Source: Bog-473 sp963807775
Lineage (GTDB): Bacteria > Actinomycetota > Acidimicrobiia > Acidimicrobiales > RAAP-2
Assembly (NCBI GenBank): GCA_963807775.1
Contig: CAWECY010000010.1
Location: 620,001-684,000, forward strand
Direction: 5' to 3'
Length of the DNA stretch: 64,000 nt
The notes under the pieces are model-generated. The model saw only the letters and a program-made list of their open reading frames with translations, was not told the origin of the DNA and searched no databases. This document shows, one piece after another, positions 45,759-54,819 of this stretch. Position 1 is the stretch's first letter; each line of letters starts with the position of its first letter. Made by a program: the position numbers and the translations under genes.

Positions 45759-45947
45759 ATGGAAGAGCGCTACGAGTCGGAGTTGGCCCGTTCCGCCGCC
45801 GTCCTCGACGGCGTCGACCGTGCCCTGGAGCGCCTGAGCGAGGGCACCTACGGGGCCTGCGAGAGCTGCGGCGAGCCGATCCTTCCGAGCGATCTGGAGC
45901 GTGATCCGACACGCCGCATGTGCGAGCAGCACCTGGCGTTGCCCTAG
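45759..45947 (+). CDS. Small DksA/TraR-type zinc finger protein
   Basis: 62 residues: a short acidic helix (YESELARSAAVLDGVDRAL) followed by GTYGACESCGEPILPSDLER and RRMCEQHLALP. This is the DksA/TraR C4-type finger, except that the fourth ligand position is His (C-x2-C ... C-x2-H). Full-length DksA is twice as long, so it is a minimal RNA-polymerase-secondary-channel-like or unrelated small protein. A start upstream at 45642 is in frame, but ATG 45759 begins the conserved part. It is divergent from the RsbU gene. Confidence 0.75.
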   Translation: MEERYESELARSAAVLDGVDRALERLSEGTYGACESCGEPILPSDLERDPTRRMCEQHLALP

Positions 45948-46063
45948 CCGACCGACCGACAGGCCGACCGACCGACCCCGCCCCACCCGGTGCCCCCGTC
46001 GATCCGGGGCGCTGCGCCACCCAGACGCCGGTCGCCCAGGCGCCGGCCGCCCGGCGGTGATTC

Positions 46064-46678
46064 CTAGCCGGCGATCTTGAGCGCCTTCGCCGCGTCGAGA
46101 CGCGCCGCCACGTCGGGCCAATTGACGACATTCCACAGGGCGGCGAAGAAGTCGGCCTTCACGTTCTTGTACTGCAGGTAGAAGGCGTGCTCCCAGGCGT
46201 CGAAGACGAGGAGCGGGACGGAGCCGTGGCCGACGCTGCTCTGGTGGTCGTAGACCTGCTCCACGATCAGGCGCCCGGCGAGCGGCTCGTAGGCGAGCAC
46301 ACCCCAGCCCGAGCCCTGGATAGTCGACGTCGCCTGTGTGAACTGCGCCTTGAACTTGTCGAACGAGCCGAAGTCCTCGTCGATGGCCGCGCCCAGCGCG
46401 CCGTCGGGCTTGTCGCCGCCGTCAGGACTCTGGTTCTTCCAGAAGATGGAGTGCAGGACGTGGCCCGAGATGTGGAAGGCCAACGTCTTCTCGAGCCCGA
46501 CGATGGCACCGAAGTCGTCCTTGTCGCGCGCGCCGGCGAGCTTCTCGAGCGTCTGGTTGGCGCCGGCCACGTATGCCGCGTGGTGCTTGTCGTGGTGCAG
46601 CTCCATGATCTGAGCCGACACGTATGGCTCCAGGGCGGAGTAGTCGTAGGGGAGGTCGGGGAGGGTGTAGTCGGCCAT
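46064..46678 (-). CDS. Fe/Mn superoxide dismutase
   Basis: 204 residues. The start TLPDLPYDYSALEPYVSAQI and all four metal ligand segments are present: IMELHHDKHHAAYV (first His), FHISGHVLHSIFW (second His) and VFDAWEHAFYLQY (Asp and His). Length is normal. It converts superoxide to oxygen and peroxide in the cytoplasm. Fe versus Mn cannot be read from the sequence alone; Gly/Gln patterns (GSGWGVLAYEP) fit actinobacterial enzymes. Preceded by ggagacacc upstream of the ATG. Confidence 0.95.
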   Translation of the reverse strand: MADYTLPDLPYDYSALEPYVSAQIMELHHDKHHAAYVAGANQTLEKLAGARDKDDFGAIVGLEKTLAFHISGHVLHSIFWKNQSPDGGDKPDGALGAAIDEDFGSFDKFKAQFTQATSTIQGSGWGVLAYEPLAGRLIVEQVYDHQSSVGHGSVPLLVFDAWEHAFYLQYKNVKADFFAALWNVVNWPDVAARLDAAKALKIAG

Positions 46679-46891
46679 GGTGTCTCCTCAGTCGTCTGGG
46701 TCCTTCAGGGTGTGCGTGCTGGACCATACCCGAACGCGCCGCCGCCGGAACCGGGCGGTGCGCCCTGAGATGTCGGGGTGTGCCGGCCGCCGCCGCCGGC
46801 CCATCCGGGGCAGGCCGCCGCCCCGATCCGCCTCCCGTCGGCGCGGCGGGGCAACCCCGGCGCGGCCTGGCGCGGCGGTACGCTTGCTGGA

Positions 46892-47373
46892 GTGAGCACC
46901 GAGACGACCGATCGCTGGCTCGATCTCGGGTCGTTCATCCGCGAGCAGCGGGCCACGGCCCGGTTGTCGCTGCGCCGGCTCTCCGAGCTGGCCGGCATCT
47001 CCAACCCGTACCTGAGCCAGATCGACGCGGGCTGCGGCGCCCGTCGGCGGAGATCCTCCAGCAGATCGCCAAGGCGCTCCGCATCTCGGCCGAGACGCTC
47101 TACGTGCAGGCGGGCATCTTGGAGGCGCCCTCGGGCTCGCCCGATCTGACCCGCGCCATCATGGCCGACCGGACCATCAGCGAAGAGCAGAAGCAGGCCC
47201 TCGTGCGCATCTACCTCTCGTTCCGCCGGGACTACGAGGACGAGCACGGCGCCGCATCGGGAGCCCGGGCCGAGGCCGAGGCAGCGACCCCGACCCCTCC
47301 GCCCACGCCCTCCCCGGCCGCCGAGGTGGATACCGGCGAGGCTTCGGCGTCGGGCCACGTCGCCTCGGCCTGA
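46892..47373 (+). CDS. XRE-family transcriptional regulator (one frame break)
   Basis: The GTG opens with LDLGSFIREQRATARLSLRR then LSELAGISNPYLSQI, a Cro/C1-type helix-turn-helix. One base is missing near 47027: GATCGACGCGGG should read GAxCGCGGG, giving QIERGLRRPSAEILQQIAKA, after which the second frame continues (LRISAETLYVQAGILEAPSG) to the stop at 47373. About 160 residues with a Pro/Ala-rich tail. The protein is a DNA-binding regulator of unknown targets. Confidence 0.8.
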
Positions 47374-47453
47374 CCGCCCGGTCAGGCCTCCGATGACGCC
47401 GGCTCTGGTGTTCCGGGGCGGAATTCGGCGCTGCCGGTAGGCTGCTCAGCGCC

Positions 47454-48723
47454 ATGCGCCGCCTCGCCGTCCTCTCCCTGCACACCTCCCCGCTGGCCCA
47501 ACCGGGCACCGGTGACGGCGGCGGGATGAACGTGTACGTGCGCGAGCTCACCGCCGCGCTGGCCCGCTCCGGCGTGGCCTGCGACGTGTTCACCCGGGCC
47601 TGGTCGCCCGACCTGCCCCCCACGGTCCACCTCGAGCCGGGGCTGCGGGTCCACCACGTGCCCGCCGGTCCCCGCCACGCCGTGCCCAAGGAGTCGCTGC
47701 CCACCGTGGTGGACGAGTTCACCGGCCGGGTGCTCGAGGCGATGGCCGCCGCGCCGACGAGGGCGGAGGCGGGCGGCGGGCTCCCCTACACCTCCATCCA
47801 CGCCAATTACTGGCTGTCGGGGCTGTCGGGCCATGTGATCAAGCACGAGCTCAACCTGCCGCTGGTGTGCACCTTCCACACGCTCGACCGGGTCAAGGCG
47901 GAGTCGATGCCCGAGGAGGTCGAGGCCGACATGCCGCACCGGCGCGCCGAGGCCGAGGCGTCCATCATCGATTGCTCCGACGCCGTGCTGGCGTCGTGCA
48001 CCGTCGAGGCGGAACAGATCGCCTCGCTTTACGGCGGCGAGCCGGGCCGCATCCGCATCGTGCCGCCCGGCGTCGACCACGCCTTCTTCGGGCCCGGGCA
48101 CCGGCCCCAGGCCGCGGCGCGCCCTGGGCCTGCCGCTCGACGGGCGCCTGTTGCTGTTCGTGGGGCGCATCCAGCCGCTCAAGTGTGCCGACGTGGCCAT
48201 CGAGACGCTGGCCGAGCTGCTGGCCGACGGCGGGGAGCCCTACCGGCTGGTCGTGGTGGGCGGCCCGAGCGGGCCGCACGGCGAGAAGTCGCTGGCGGCT
48301 CTGCACGACGCGGCCGACGCCCGGGGGGTGCGCGAGCACGTCCACTTCATTGAGCCGCAGCCGCACGAGTTGCTGTCCTCGTATTACCGGGCGGCCGACG
48401 TGTGCCTCGTCCCCAGCCGCTCGGAGTCCTTCGGCCTGGTGGCGCTGGAGGCGGGGGCCTGCGGGACGCCAGTGGTGGCGTCGGCCGTGGGCGGGCTGAC
48501 CACCCTGGTCGACCACGGCGTGACCGGGTATCTCGTCGACGAGCCCGACCCGGCCGCCTACGCCGCCGCCGTGCGCTCGGTCTTCGAGGAGCCGCTGGCG
48601 GCCGAGCGGCTGTCGACGGCCTCGGTGCTGCGGGCCCGGCGCTATACCTGGCGGGCGGCCGCCCGGACGCTGGTGGAGCTGCACGACGAGCTGGCCACCG
48701 GCCGCCTCGTCGAGTGCAGCTGA
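47454..48723 (+). CDS. mshA: D-inositol-3-phosphate glycosyltransferase, mycothiol synthesis (one frame break)
   Basis: The first GT4 step of mycothiol synthesis, joining GlcNAc from UDP-GlcNAc to inositol 3-phosphate. The N-terminal half opens RRLAVLSLHTSPLAQPGTGD then GGMNVYVRELTAALARSGV, characteristic of MshA. The C-terminal half is LLFVGRIQPLKCADVAIETL and PSRSESFGLVALEAGACGTP with the donor-site Glu. The frame breaks near 48115; removing one G in GCCGCGGCGCGCC gives ARALGLPLDGRLLLFVGRIQ. About 420 residues. Adjacent to a YbjN protein, as in many actinobacteria. Confidence 0.9.
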
Positions 48724-48782
48724 ACCCGGCGGGGTTGCCCTCGTCGGCCGCGGCTCTGCAGGGCCGGGGCTAGGCGGGCGCC

Positions 48783-49274
48783 GTGCCCCTCGTCGACCTG
48801 CCCGAGGAGGAGGAGATGGCGGCCGCCGTGGCGTGCATCGACGCCTGGGCCGAGCGCGAGCTGGCGGCCGGGGGGTTCCTGGTGGCGGCCGAGCGCCAGG
48901 AGGTGACCGACCGCACGGCGTCGTACCGGTGGTACCTGCGCTTCAAGGGCGAGGAGAAGGACTACATCACCGTCTGGTTCACCCTGAAGCAGCGCACCTT
49001 GCACTTCGAGGCCCAGTTCATGCCGGCGCCCGAGGCGAACAAGGCCGACGTCTACACCTACCTGCTGCGGCGCAACGCCCACCTGTTCGGCATGTGGTTC
49101 GCCCTGGGTCCCGAGGACGCCGTGTATCTCGTCGGCCGGGTGCCGGCCCGGCTCATTGACGACGACGAGCTCGACCACATCGCCGGCGGGTCGGTGCTCT
49201 ACACGGACGAGCACTTCCCGACGGCCATGACGCTCGGGTACCCATCGACGTACCGGCGGCGTCCGCGGCGCTAA
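48783..49274 (+). CDS. YbjN-domain protein
   Basis: 163 residues with the YbjN/type III chaperone-like fold seen beside mshA in actinobacteria: SYRWYLRFKGEEKDYITVWF, TLHFEAQFMPAPEANKADVY and LLRRNAHLFGMWFALGPEDA. It is a predicted cytoplasmic regulator or chaperone; function is not established. It starts at a GTG. Its last 17 codons recur downstream at 50888-50938. Confidence 0.82.
   Translation: MPLVDLPEEEEMAAAVACIDAWAERELAAGGFLVAAERQEVTDRTASYRWYLRFKGEEKDYITVWFTLKQRTLHFEAQFMPAPEANKADVYTYLLRRNAHLFGMWFALGPEDAVYLVGRVPARLIDDDELDHIAGGSVLYTDEHFPTAMTLGYPSTYRRRPRR
49223..49273 (+). repeat. 51-base direct repeat, copy A
   Basis: The 3' end of the YbjN gene (from ggccatgacgctcgggtac to ggcgcta). It matches copy B at 50888-50938 in 48 of 51 positions by eye. 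Confidence 0.85.
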
Positions 49275-49375
49275 TCGGCGGCCGAGCTCTGCTCGGACTT
49301 GACCCCGGGGCGCCTCGGTCGCCAGCCTGGCTCGACGTGGTCACGAACGAGCGGTCTTCGTCAGGCGGGCTGGAG

Positions 49376-50158
49376 ATGATCGACCCGCGCTACGTCGAGC
49401 TGTACCGCCGCACCCGACAGGTCCTCGGTGCTGATCGCAGGGTGACCGCAGTGGAGCTGTCCGGTTCGGTGGCCAGCGGGACGGCGGACCGGTGGAGCGA
49501 TCTGGACCTCAAGATCATCACCACGCCGGCGGGCTACGAGTCGTTCCTGGCCGAGTGGGAGACCTGGATGGCGGAGATCACCCCCACGGTCTTCGCCCGC
49601 CGGCCCATCGCGCCGTTCATCATCAACACGCTGACGGCCGACGGTCTGACGCTGGACCTGGCTGTCTATGCCGGCGAGGCTCCGCCGGAGTACGCCGGCC
49701 CCGTCGGTTACCCCGTCGGCCTGCTGTCGTCCCGCCAGTTCGAGGACCTCGGCGACGCCCTCGACTACGCCGTGGCGGAGCAGCTCCGCGGCCTGGCCGG
49801 ACCCTTCATCAGCCTGATCCAACGGGACGAGCACCTGCGCCACCTGTCCGGCGTGCCGCACATCCTCGGGCTTCTCACCACCGTCTTCCTGGCCGAGACC
49901 GGCTCCCGGCCCCCGGCCAAGCATTGGAACCGGTCCTTCACCGTGGAACAGAGGGACGCCGTGGCCGCGCTGCCTCCGGTCTCGGCGACCCGAGAGGGCG
50001 TTCTGGCCTTCGGCCTGGCTGTGGCGGAACTGCTGGTCGCCCGGGCCCGACCTCTGTACCCGCGCTACGACCTCCGTTGGCCGACGGAGTTGGCTCGGGT
50101 GGCGGCCGATCGGCTTGAAGGCGAACTCGGGGTTCCCGTTCGTGGATGGCTCTTCTAA
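49376..50158 (+). CDS. Nucleotidyltransferase-fold protein
   Basis: About 260 residues. The N-terminal catalytic motif is AVELSGSVASGTADRWSDLD then LKI, that is GS...DLDLK with both metal Asp, followed by a third acidic site (LTLDLAVYAGEAP). A C-terminal helical domain follows, as in aminoglycoside adenylyltransferase-like enzymes. The substrate is unknown; resistance is not implied. ATG 49376 gives the expected start MIDPRYVELYRR; a GTG at 49337 is also in frame. It lies within the direct-repeat-bounded block. Confidence 0.75.
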   Translation: MIDPRYVELYRRTRQVLGADRRVTAVELSGSVASGTADRWSDLDLKIITTPAGYESFLAEWETWMAEITPTVFARRPIAPFIINTLTADGLTLDLAVYAGEAPPEYAGPVGYPVGLLSSRQFEDLGDALDYAVAEQLRGLAGPFISLIQRDEHLRHLSGVPHILGLLTTVFLAETGSRPPAKHWNRSFTVEQRDAVAALPPVSATREGVLAFGLAVAELLVARARPLYPRYDLRWPTELARVAADRLEGELGVPVRGWLF

Positions 50159-50397
50159 CTCGACGCGGCGAATGGGGCCGTTCGCATTCACCGTGAGTTG
50201 GGCCATGGGGCACGTGACCCCACCGGGGGTGGCCGACTGATCACCCGCCGTTCCTGTGCCGTACGGACCTGGTGGCGGGGTTGTTGGTCGACCTCGCCAA
50301 CGGTTCTGCCCGACCCGCCGCAGACCGTCGATCTCGGGAGGGGCGAACCGATTTGGGCACGCGTGCGTCATATCTGCAGAGTCATGATTCCGGGACG

Positions 50398-50886
50398 ATG
50401 AGAACGCGACGTCGACGAGTCAGCCAGTGGGCCCTCGTGGTCACGCTCACCGCTTCCATTGCGTGCGCACTGACGCCGGCGGCCGGCGCCAGCATCGTGC
50501 CCGGCGGCGGCGTCATCGAGGTGACCGGCTACGCCCAGGTGTCGATCATGGGGTCACGCGGACCCGTGACCGTGGTCGTGAACAAGCACCAGGCGGCGTC
50601 CATCAGGAGGGCGATGGCGGGTTTGGCGGTCACGTCCGCGTCGTTCTGCGCGGAGACCAGCAATGCCTTCTCGATCAGCTTCCTGGCGCACCAAGGGGCG
50701 CGCCGCCCCGCCCTGGTGGCGACAGAGGATGACTGTCCGACGCCAGGCGTCGTGAGCGTCACAGAGAACGGGAGGGCAGTCGCGATACTGAAGGAGGACT
50801 GCGCCCTACGAGCGGCCGTGCGGGCCGCCTTGCCTCCGGGGCAGGCCGAAGGCACACGACAGGATGAGAATCGCTGCACGTCGTGA
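50398..50886 (+). CDS. Secreted protein, unknown function
   Basis: 162 residues with a clear signal peptide (about residues 8-31, WALVVTLTASIACALTPAAG). The mature domain is small and has paired Cys (SASFCAETSNAF, EDDCPTPGVV, KEDCALRAAV). I do not recognise a family. It lies within the block bounded by the 51-base direct repeats. The ATG is distal to the upstream gene and its ribosome binding site is weak. Confidence 0.65.
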   Translation: MRTRRRRVSQWALVVTLTASIACALTPAAGASIVPGGGVIEVTGYAQVSIMGSRGPVTVVVNKHQAASIRRAMAGLAVTSASFCAETSNAFSISFLAHQGARRPALVATEDDCPTPGVVSVTENGRAVAILKEDCALRAAVRAALPPGQAEGTRQDENRCTS

Positions 50887-50887
50887 A

Positions 50888-50938
50888 GGCCATGACGCTC
50901 GGGTACCCGTCGAGGTACCGGCGGCGTCCACGGCGCTA
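50888..50938 (+). repeat. 51-base direct repeat, copy B
   Basis: A near-identical copy of the YbjN 3' end (differences at three bases), here non-coding and truncated. Together the two copies flank 49274-50887. Confidence 0.85.
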
Positions 50939-50973
50939 GGCCACGGCCGGTCGGCTCGGCTGCAGCGGCCTCC

Positions 50974-52134
50974 TCAACGGGGAGCGCGGGGCATACCCAG
51001 CCCGACCATGGCGATGATGTCGCGCTGGATCTCGTTCGTCCCACCGCCGAACGTGAAGATCATCTGGCTCCGGGCCTGCTGCTCCAGGCGGCCGCGGAGC
51101 ACGGCCCCCGGGGAGCCGTCGACCAGGTAGCCCGCTTGGCCGACCACCTCGAGCAGCTGTCGATAGACCTCGAGGGCGAGCTCGGTGCCGTACACCTTGG
51201 TGGCGGACGCATCGGCGGGGTTCAACCCCTTGTCGGAGGCCCACGCCACCTTCCAGTTGAACAGCTTCAGCACCTCGATTCTGGCGTGCACCCGGGCCAG
51301 GATGATCTGGACCCACTCGTGATCCATCACGGTGCGTCCGTCCCCCAGTCGATGCCGCTGCGCCCATCGCCGCACTTCGGTCAGACTCCGCAACAGCCCC
51401 GAGGCCGGGCAGATCGCCACCCGTTCATGGTTGAGCTGGTTGGTGATCAGCTTCCAGCCCTGGTTCTCGGCGCCGACCAGGTTCTCGGCCGGGACCCGCA
51501 CGTCCTCGTAGAAGGTCGAGCTGGTGAAGTCGCCCGCGCTCGTGGCCAACGGGGCCCAACTGAATCCGGGGCTGTCGACCGGCACGATGAAGACGGAGAG
51601 GCCCTTGTGCTTGGGGGCATCGGGATCGGTGCGCGCCGCCAGCCACACGTAGTCGGCGTACTGGATGGCGCTCGTGTAGATCTTCTGGCCGTTGATCACG
51701 TACTCGTCCCCGTCGCGTACGGCCCGGGTTTGCAGTGAGGCCAGGTCGGTGCCGGCCGAGGGCTCCGTGTAGCCGATGGAGAAATGGACCTCACCGCGGA
51801 GGATGCCGGGCAGGATCCGTTCCTTCTGCTCCGTGGTGCCCAGGGCCATCAGGGTGGGACCGACGCTGTTCAAGGTGAGCAACGGCAACGGCACACCCGC
51901 CCAGTGCGACTCCTCGACGAAGATCATCTGGTCCATGGCGCCTCGGCCCTGGCCGCCGAACTCGACCGGCCACCCGAGGCCCAGCCAACCGTCGCCCCCC
52001 ATGCGGCGGATGTAGCGGGTGTACGTCGACTGGCCCACATGCGAGCCTTCGACCTCAGCCACCAACTCCTCGAAGTACCCGCGGAGCCGGCGCTGCAGAT
52101 CCCGTTGCTCCTCCGTGAACTCCAGGTACACCAT
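50974..52134 (-). CDS. Acyl-CoA dehydrogenase
   Basis: 386 residues: LEFTEEQRDLQRRLRGYFEE, GWPVEFGGQGRGAMDQMIFV, FSIGYTEPSAGTDLASLQTR (FAD/substrate loop), and the terminal FTFGGGTNEIQRDIIAMVG, which holds the usual FAD- and substrate-contacting residues. Family members oxidise acyl-CoA thioesters, some acting on sterol side chains or branched chains. Chain length is not predictable. It is divergent from the MerR-PP2C gene. Confidence 0.9.
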   Translation of the reverse strand: MVYLEFTEEQRDLQRRLRGYFEELVAEVEGSHVGQSTYTRYIRRMGGDGWLGLGWPVEFGGQGRGAMDQMIFVEESHWAGVPLPLLTLNSVGPTLMALGTTEQKERILPGILRGEVHFSIGYTEPSAGTDLASLQTRAVRDGDEYVINGQKIYTSAIQYADYVWLAARTDPDAPKHKGLSVFIVPVDSPGFSWAPLATSAGDFTSSTFYEDVRVPAENLVGAENQGWKLITNQLNHERVAICPASGLLRSLTEVRRWAQRHRLGDGRTVMDHEWVQIILARVHARIEVLKLFNWKVAWASDKGLNPADASATKVYGTELALEVYRQLLEVVGQAGYLVDGSPGAVLRGRLEQQARSQMIFTFGGGTNEIQRDIIAMVGLGMPRAPR

Positions 52135-52251
52135 GGCCTCCGGTGGGGGACTCGCGGCTCGGTCCGGGCGAGCATTATGGCGAGAATCCGTGCTCGATGC
52201 GTGATCAGCTCACTTGACTCTGACCATCGGTGAGGGTTCAAGCTTCATCTC

Positions 52252-53331
52252 GTGGATGACCTCATGGCCATAGGTGAGTTCTCCGAGCGCTCTGGTCTCT
52301 CAGCCAAACGGCTCAGGACGTATGCGGTCGAGGGCCTCCTCGCCCCGGCCGCGGTGGACCCGGGCTCGGGGTATCGCTACTACTCGCCAGGGCAGTTGGC
52401 TGACGCCCAGGTGATCGACGCCCTGCGACAAGCGGGCGTGCCGCTCGCCGAAATCCGCGCCTTCATGCTTCAGCCCTCGAGGGGACAGCTCGATGCCTGG
52501 GCGAGACAGCTCCAAACCGATGCGAGCCACCGCAGAGGGGCCCTGGCTCTGGCCCGCCATCTGTTCGCAGCGAGCGAGGACCCAATGTTCCCGACCGCGA
52601 ACCCGGAATCCAAGGAGGACTTCATGCCCACACTGCGAACGGCCGGTCGTACGGACATCGGGCGGCGGCGCGAGAACAACGAGGATGCCATCGTCAGCAG
52701 TGATCGTCTTGCTCTCGTCGCCGACGGGATGGGAGGACATCCAGGCGGCGAGATCGCAGCGAATGCTGCCGCTGGTGTGGTTCCTGCGGTCTTCACAGGC
52801 CGATCGGCAGACGAGCTCGAAGCGGCGGTACGTGCCGCGAACTGGGCGATCCGGGATCGTGCCCTCGCCCAGGCCGAATTGGACGGCATGGGCACCACGA
52901 TCTGCGCGGCGGGACTTCTCCCAGACGGACATGTTGCGCTCGTCAACGTCGGCGATAGCCGAGCCTACCTATGGCACGACGGTGCGCTGACCCGACTGAC
53001 CCAGGACCACAGCGTGACGGCCGAACTCATCCAACGCGGCGAGCTACGGGAGGAAGAGGCCCCCCAGCACCCCCATTACGGGGTTCTGACCCGAGCACTC
53101 GGCGTCGGGCCCGATGTCGAGATCGACCGCAGAACTCTTGTCGTCGAAGAAGGAGATCGACTCGTCGTTTGTACGGACGGTCTGTTCAACGAGTTGTCGG
53201 ACGAGCAGATCGCGAGCGCCCTGGCGGGAGGCGGAGACATGGCCGCGATCGTTGACAACCTGATCGACCAGGCCATTGCTCATGGCGGTCGCGACAACGT
53301 ATCCGTCGTGATCGCCGAAGTCGCAGCCTGA
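52252..53331 (+). CDS. MerR-type regulator fused to a PP2C Ser/Thr phosphatase
   Basis: 359 residues. Residues 5-75 are a MerR DNA-binding domain (IGEFSERSGLSAKRLRTYAV, SGYRYYSPGQLADAQVIDAL). A linker leads to a PP2C phosphatase at about 128-359 with DIGRRRENNEDAIV, VADGMGGHPGGEIAA, GTTICAAGLL, VGDSRAYLW, VVCTDGLFNE and GGRDNVSVVIAEV, so the metal-binding Asp residues are intact. It would couple promoter binding to phosphoprotein control. Start at GTG 52252; ATG 52264 (MAIGEFSERSG) is the other candidate. Confidence 0.87.
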   Translation: MDDLMAIGEFSERSGLSAKRLRTYAVEGLLAPAAVDPGSGYRYYSPGQLADAQVIDALRQAGVPLAEIRAFMLQPSRGQLDAWARQLQTDASHRRGALALARHLFAASEDPMFPTANPESKEDFMPTLRTAGRTDIGRRRENNEDAIVSSDRLALVADGMGGHPGGEIAANAAAGVVPAVFTGRSADELEAAVRAANWAIRDRALAQAELDGMGTTICAAGLLPDGHVALVNVGDSRAYLWHDGALTRLTQDHSVTAELIQRGELREEEAPQHPHYGVLTRALGVGPDVEIDRRTLVVEEGDRLVVCTDGLFNELSDEQIASALAGGGDMAAIVDNLIDQAIAHGGRDNVSVVIAEVAA

Positions 53332-53388
53332 GGAACCCGGATTCGGCGCCCGGCCACGCCTCCCACCTGGTAAGGGCATCGCCCTCTG

Positions 53389-53601
53389 CTACGGCTGGCC
53401 GCTGGTCCAGTTGGACACGTCCTGGGCCGCTCTGTATGCCTTCTCGTTGTCATACGGTTCGGCACGTTCGGCGTCATCGGCGCGGCGTAGATCGCTGGGT
53501 CGTTCCCGCAGTTGCTTCTGCTTGGATGAGGACCGGAGAAGGGCGACACAACTGGTGATCACCACCAAAATGAACACCAGGACAAAAATGAGGGCGAACA
53601 T
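53389..53601 (-). CDS. Small single-pass membrane protein
   Basis: 70 residues: MFALIFVLVFILVVITSCVA is a transmembrane helix, followed by a charged tail (KQLRERPSDLRRADDAERAE) ending SNWTSGQP. The ATG at 53601 is preceded by ggaggtgac, an excellent ribosome binding site, which argues for this start over the longer in-frame ATG at 53682. Unknown function. Convergent with the MerR-PP2C gene. Confidence 0.72.
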   Translation of the reverse strand: MFALIFVLVFILVVITSCVALLRSSSKQKQLRERPSDLRRADDAERAEPYDNEKAYRAAQDVSNWTSGQP

Positions 53602-53755
53602 GTCACCTCCAAGGGAAGCTGCCTTGGACGGTACTCGCTTTCGTCGTCGCTCGGCGGCGCAGGACATGGAGCACTCGGTCATCTCGTGGCCGTCGAGTTA
53701 TCCCACCTTCCCGATGCGATACGCGGGACACCACGGCAGCGGTACCGTTTTGGCC

Positions 53756-54178
53756 ATGACGGCGACTCGTTACCCGGTTACAGACGTCATCATCGAGACC
53801 ACTCGGTATGGCGGTGTCGGCGGGCGCGTGGCTGATGGCGTCAGCGAGGAGCACGACATCTTGGGTCACGGATGGGTGGAGATAGAAAACCGCGCCGTCA
53901 CCGTGTCGGTGCGTCCCCGAGGCATTGCCGGGGTGTTGGAGCCCAGGGAAAAGCGCACGGATCCACTGGCGGAGATCACTGCGTGGCGGGCCGCTGGGGC
54001 CTCAATCAACTTCGGGGTCGGGAAGATAGGACTCTTTGCGACCAATGGTGCGGAAGCCCCGGTTCACAATTGCGAGATGAAGTGTGAAGACGCCGATGCC
54101 GCTCGACGGCTCACCGAAGAAGCTCGGGCTGCCGGATTGAACATGGGCAGCGGTCGGACCTTTCACAGCGGTATCTAG
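53756..54178 (+). CDS. Hypothetical protein
   Basis: About 140 residues: MTATRYPVTDVIIETTRYGG, VEIENRAVTVSVRPRGIAGV, FGVGKIGLFATNGAEAPVHN and CEMKCEDADAARRLTEEARA. No signal peptide or transmembrane helix. No family recognised; the beta-rich N-terminus and helical end suggest a small alpha/beta domain. Followed by a strong hairpin at 54184. Confidence 0.6.
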   Translation: MTATRYPVTDVIIETTRYGGVGGRVADGVSEEHDILGHGWVEIENRAVTVSVRPRGIAGVLEPREKRTDPLAEITAWRAAGASINFGVGKIGLFATNGAEAPVHNCEMKCEDADAARRLTEEARAAGLNMGSGRTFHSGI

Positions 54179-54183
54179 TAGAC

Positions 54184-54209
54184 CGCCTCAGGCCCTCGGG
54201 CCTGAGGCG
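54184..54209 (+). terminator. 12-base-pair hairpin
   Basis: CGCCTCAGGCCC (54184-54195) pairs with GGGCCTGAGGCG (54198-54209) across a two-base loop, five bases after the stop at 54178. No T run. Likely ends the hypothetical gene before the universal stress gene. Confidence 0.6.
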
Positions 54210-54357
54210 ATGTCGCCTGATCGATCTGTTCGCCGCCCGCCTGGACAGCCGTGGGGCGCCTCGGCCCGGCCCGTTGACGCCCAAGAGTGGTAGCCAGAGC
54301 GAGCATTACCGCATGGAGCAGTAGCGTCGCGGCGATAGTGCAGGAGGAGGGGTGCCG

Positions 54358-54819
54358 ATGTACCAGGAGATCGTGGTCGGGACTGATGGGTCGGCCGGCG
54401 CGGATGTCGCTGTCGACGCGGCGATTGAACTTGCCCGTCTGACCGGGGCTCGCGTGCATGTTGTGCACGTGCATAAGGTCGTGACGGCGAGCGGGGCGGC
54501 CGGGGTCGAGCTCGCAGTGCCCCCGGTTGACATCGTGGAAGTGAACGAGGCTATTCATACCGACGGCCAGCACATCTGCGACCAGGCGGTCGCCCGTGCT
54601 GATCGTGCCGCGGTGCAGGCGGAGACGCACTGCGTGGGTGGGCACGCGGGCGACGAACTGCTGCGAGTAGCTTCCGCCGTCTCCGCGGACTTGGTCGTGA
54701 TCGGCAACCGGGGGATGAGCGGCATGCGCCGCTTCGTACTGGGCAGCGTCCCGAACAAAGTGGCACATCACTGTTCTGCGAGTGTGCTGATCGTGGACAC
54801 GTCCCAAGTCCGCGCCTGA
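54358..54819 (+). CDS. Universal stress protein (UspA family)
   Basis: 153 residues, one Usp domain. The start is YQEIVVGTDGSAGADVAVDA. The ATP-binding motif G-2x-G-9x-G-S is complete in GNRGMSGMRRFVLGS, so it is probably a nucleotide-binding member. ATG 54358 lies seven bases after aggaggagg; the GTG at 54352 is too close to it. Usual role is stress survival; regulation is not visible. Confidence 0.88.
   Translation: MYQEIVVGTDGSAGADVAVDAAIELARLTGARVHVVHVHKVVTASGAAGVELAVPPVDIVEVNEAIHTDGQHICDQAVARADRAAVQAETHCVGGHAGDELLRVASAVSADLVVIGNRGMSGMRRFVLGSVPNKVAHHCSASVLIVDTSQVRA

Noticed and set aside
45948..45976. Short tandem ccga repeats between the zinc-finger and superoxide dismutase genes
   Set aside because: A simple-sequence run of about 25 bases with no further structure.
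48151..48723. A separate short glycosyltransferase gene
   Set aside because: It is the C-terminal half of mshA; removing one base near 48115 joins both halves in full agreement with the family.
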